Origin: Ampelomyces quisqualis
Lineage: Eukaryota; Ascomycota; Dothideomycetes; Pleosporales; Phaeosphaeriaceae
DNA length: 64,000 nucleotides
Assembly (NCBI GenBank): GCA_018398575.1
Contig: JAGTXZ010000005.1
Coordinates: 1,116,001-1,180,000, forward strand
Direction of reading: 5' to 3'
Translations under genes and position numbers: made by a program
The notes under the pieces: generated by a model
What the model was told of the DNA's origin: nothing
The model's input: the letters and a program-made list of their open reading frames with translations, nothing else
The model's database searches: none
Shown here: one piece after another, positions 61,202-64,000 of the stretch
Layout of the letters: each line of letters begins with the position of its first letter
Position numbering within the stretch: position 1 is the first letter of the stretch

Positions 61202-62471
61202 TCAGGTGGGTCCTGGTGAGCGTGGGGAACCACTGTCACGCACGACTTCTCGGAGCGCTGCAGCATAGTCGCTTTCCGCAAGCATGTCGTCTGAATCCTG
61301 TGCTTGTGGATTGTCGAAGAAGTGGCGCGAGTGTTGCTTTTGCGTGCTCTGGTTCATTGGCGTCGACCGGTCTTCCAACGCGCTTGGAACAATGTCCTCA
61401 GGAGCAAGCCCGGCATTCGGATCGCGCAGATAGCCGGAGTCGGGTGAAACGACAGAATCCTTGTGTGCGCGGCGCGCTCGTCTTGGCTTGAACGGGAAGT
61501 TGCTCGCATGTATGTAGTCTCCGTCCGGGCTGCGTACTGCCTGCAGGGCATTTGCTTCGCGCTCCATCTCTTCCCACGTCGCCACCAGAGTTCCGTCCCC
61601 ACGACTACGACTGTCACTCATGTCGCCGGAAAAGCTGCCCAGCCGGCTAATCTTGAAGGCTCTCAGTCGGTCCAGCGCCATTTTGAAGTCATCCAGCACC
61701 ACAGCGTCTGTCAAGCATTTGAACACGAAGGCCAGCTTCCAGAAAGGATTGATACCCGTAGGTCCGGCTAGCTTCAGCACATTCGTCACCGTCAATATGT
61801 CGAGGACGATGAATACAATGCTCACGAGCATAGAAAGCAGCATGATGCCGAAACGCGGCGAAATCCGGACAATCTCCTTCAAGGTAATTTCGTATTGTGT
61901 TTTGATCACCCAGAACAACAAAACAGTGGTAATGATCCACCATGGATCGCGACAAAGGGCTTCCCATGGCCGGGTTTTGAGGAAGAGATGATTGGCGCCG
62001 TGGAAGTAAGCAAAGTTGGCGTAAATCTCCAAGATCCAGTACGGTTGCACCAGAATGATCGTGCCTATGAAGACGTGGCTGGCTGGCTTAGACAGAAAGG
62101 GCTTGATCTTCATCCATGCGATGACATTGTGTAACGACCAGGATGCGTTGAGGAATATTGCTGCAACCGAGAGCCACCAGGCGTGAATTGGCGACTTGAA
62201 GAACAACCAAAATCCCTGCCACAGACCTAGTATGAGCTCGAGGAGAATCAACTTGACGACTGTTAATTATATTGCTAGTCTTTGACCTTGTGCTCGCGCT
62301 TACTTTGTGCAACAAAACGCCTCGTCGCATATTGGCTAGGGTGATGAACGAGAGTATCACCAGGGAGCCCACCAGCAAGCCTTGCGCCCATGCCTCGAGA
62401 ATCAATTCGTTTGGGTTTGTAGGCTTCTCCACCACGTTCCCACGCAGCATAATGCGGGGAAGTGGACTCAT
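61202..62471 (-). CDS. Fungal multi-pass membrane protein of unknown function, 405 aa, two exons
   Basis: Exons are 62471-62304 and 62251-61202 (406 codons); the 52-nt intron has a GTAAGC donor and joins two halves of a 7-TM-like protein. MSPLPRIMLRG precedes helix 1 (LVGSLVILSFITLANMRRG). Later helices: GLWQGFWLFFKSP, AWWLSVAAIFLNASWSLHNVIAW, HVFIGTIILVQPYWILEIYANFAYF, WWIITTVLLFWVIKTQ, and FGIMLLSMLVSIVFIVLDILTV. The cytosolic tail of about 150 residues is Ser/Asp/Arg-rich and ends SPRSPGPT. The helix layout is like fungal integral membrane proteins with many Trp/Phe, but I do not recognise the family. Not a SAT4 protein by motif. Confidence 0.8.
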
Positions 62472-63310
62472 GATGGCCGCCGGGGGGCTTTTTTCCCTTG
62501 AGGATCCAAGTTCCGGGCTGCCGAGCAAGTGTGCTGTGATGTCACCTGAAGAAAAGTCGTCTGCGCAGCCTCACCATTTTAGCATGCCGGGCGGAGGGAG
62601 GAAGAGGGGCGCGAGCAGGAGGTGTATGTGGAAGGACAAGAGCAAGTATGAAACCAAACGGGCGAGGTGTGCGTTCTCGTGTCCTCCGCCATTTCTCCGC
62701 ATCTCGCCATGACAATTATGGACTGCGGGCGAAAGCTCAGGCTGCGGCTTGGAGTGACGACGAAACGGCACTTTGGCTAAGCAGGGCATGGTGTGGTGGA
62801 GACGAGGTGTGGCGCTCTCTTGGCTGCGTCGACGATCGGAGGCTGACCAGCCCCGGCCCGAGATGCGTTTGTCGACACATGTCGCCGACGCAGAACTCTG
62901 ACGGTGTCGAATTCAATTTGGAGCTCACAACACGACTTGTTGGGTTTGCTGTATCATGTGTCTGTTCGCGAATAGACTGCCACGAAGGTGGTTGGTGAAC
63001 GAAGCAGTCCCAAAAGAGCATAGCGGGAAGATAAACACGTTTTCCCTCTCTCTTTCCTAGGAGTTGTTAACGCGCATCCCAATGATATAATATCGCGCCC
63101 CCATAAGCCGCCTATCTTATTATCTTCTACTCTGTATCGCTTATAACTTTACTGTCTTGCCCTTTTTAGTATTTATACCCGGGAGACTTAAAGATTTAGA
63201 TTACGCTAAATTGATTGCGCCCAAAATTTCAAGGGCTTCTGCCTAGAAACGTAGCTACAACTAGAGTTCAAGATGGACAATTTTCTTGTAGCCCTATATA
63301 CTGTGGTATC
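62472..63310. other. Intergenic region grading into AT-rich DNA
   Basis: The first ~500 bases are GC-neutral with frames that are not convincing. From about 63040 the DNA is AT-rich with no frame, probably degraded repeat. Confidence 0.5.
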
Positions 63311-63997
63311 AGGCAAAAGTACTCCATGTGGGTCATTTTCTTGGCCTGGTATCAAGCTATACTAACTTCAGATGAAACAGTATTATATACATTTCTCAAA
63401 CCTTCCGCCAAGCCTAGTACTTTGTAAGGCCTCTACAAACAAAAGAGATTAGTATTTCTACTTGCTCTGGGGAGAGTAGGGCTATTCTGCCCGAGCGCTT
63501 CTAGGGAGTAGCTGGTACAAGTGAGTACTAAACTTGATTAATACTGCCTCTATGTACTTAGCTATAAACTTCTGTGTATAGCCTACGTCGTGTAGTGCTC
63601 TGATAATAAGCCGTTTATCGCGTGTAAGGGGCCCGTTAGCGTTAGCGTTGACATTAAGTAGGTGGAGGTGTTTCTATTGTTGTAGGATAAGATAAGAGGT
63701 AGGATAAGATAAGAGGTGAGATGAGATAAGAGGTGGGATAAGATAAGAGGTGGGATAAGATAAGAGGTAGGATAAGATAAGAGGTAGGATGAGATAAGAG
63801 GTAGGATAAGATAAGAGGTGGTTGAGGTAAAGGATTGTTGCCAGCAGGGCTAGGCAGAGCGTTGCATTCATAGCTTCAGGGGCTTATACGTTACTATACA
63901 AATTACTATGGATTAGCATGTAATATATAAGACTACAGTGCTTTCAATCTCCAGGTGCACGGTGCAGCTTAGGCCCCCACATGGAGTACTTTTGCCT
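63311..63997. mobile_element. Inverted-repeat-bounded element, about 687 bp, probable non-autonomous DNA transposon
   Basis: A perfect 22-bp inverted repeat bounds the block: it begins AGGCAAAAGTACTCCATGTG at 63311-63332, and the matching complement ends at 63976-63997. The interior has no credible transposase and is AT-rich, with a minisatellite between 63685 and 63820. The right end is only three bases from the window edge, so a target-site duplication cannot be judged. Superfamily is therefore uncertain. It could also be an inverted duplication unrelated to transposition. Confidence 0.6.
63685..63820. repeat. Minisatellite of eight 17-bp units rich in GATAAG
   Basis: Eight head-to-tail copies of GGATAAGATAAGAGGTR, 136 bases in all. 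Units 3 and 7 have GATGAG in place of the first GATAAG, and the last base alternates A/G. Each typical unit contains two overlapping GATAAG sites (HGATAR), the binding site of fungal GATA factors, so about 14 sites occur in 136 bases. Confidence 0.95.
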
Positions 63998-64000
63998 TTG

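Noticed and set aside
1..64000. tRNA and rRNA genes
   Set aside because: I looked for T-arm (GGTTCGAATC-like) and rRNA-like signals by eye and saw none; a covariance-model scan would be decisive.
1..64000. Secondary-metabolite gene cluster
   Set aside because: No PKS, NRPS, terpene cyclase or prenyltransferase is present; MFS, C6 factor and dioxygenase are scattered among housekeeping genes.

Overview
This 64-kb window is nuclear DNA of a filamentous ascomycete, most probably a dothideomycete of the order Pleosporales. The evidence is short (about 50-60 nt) GT...AG introns with CTAAC/CTGAC-type branch sites, compact intergenic spaces, and a gene set with Zn2Cys6 and C2H2 factors, SAT4-like membrane proteins, GH17 and M43 secreted enzymes, BTB-like and F-box families. 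The order-level assignment is an impression and was not tested by search. Exon structures were built by hand, using splice sites, reading-frame continuity and family motifs.

Layout. 1-16 kb: the 3' end of a secreted M43 metalloprotease; a GH17 glucanase whose reading frame runs through two more introns into a But2-type domain; a gene-poor 3-kb stretch rich in a palindromic 9-mer that carries a broken SAT4-like gene; a C2H2 factor; a small membrane protein; QCR10 of complex III; proteasome subunit alpha5 (PUP2); and a DHA1-type MFS exporter. 16-20 kb: a short conserved-looking protein, a broken F-box/LRR-like gene, and a BTB-like protein. 20-26 kb: HPPD (tyrosine catabolism) divergent from a TTC36-like TPR protein, followed by a Zn2Cys6 regulator. 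28-33 kb: a ZIP importer divergent from a Mn-type CDF transporter. 33-43 kb: a hypothetical protein, a DUF4267 protein, an Sld7-like replication protein, ER glucosidase I and an F-box protein. 43-50 kb: a metal-dependent cyclase, a phosphotransferase-like kinase, a non-autonomous hAT-like element with an 8-bp target duplication, and a BTB-like gene. 50-62.5 kb: a decayed MFS gene, TAD3 (tRNA A34 deaminase subunit), ORC5, SelO, a DCAF4-like WD40 protein and a multi-pass membrane protein. 62.5-64 kb: AT-rich repeats, with an inverted-repeat-bounded block enclosing a GATA-rich minisatellite.

Most genes are unlinked housekeeping functions. The functionally suggestive groups are HPPD with TTC36-like and the C6 factor, ZIP with CDF, and two replication-initiation genes (Sld7-like, ORC5) about 20 kb apart. 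The strongest unexplained signals are the TACGGAGTA/TACTCCGTA motif (about 11 copies, all outside genes), the two transposon-like elements, the GH17-But2 fusion model, and the HPPD/TTC36 pairing.
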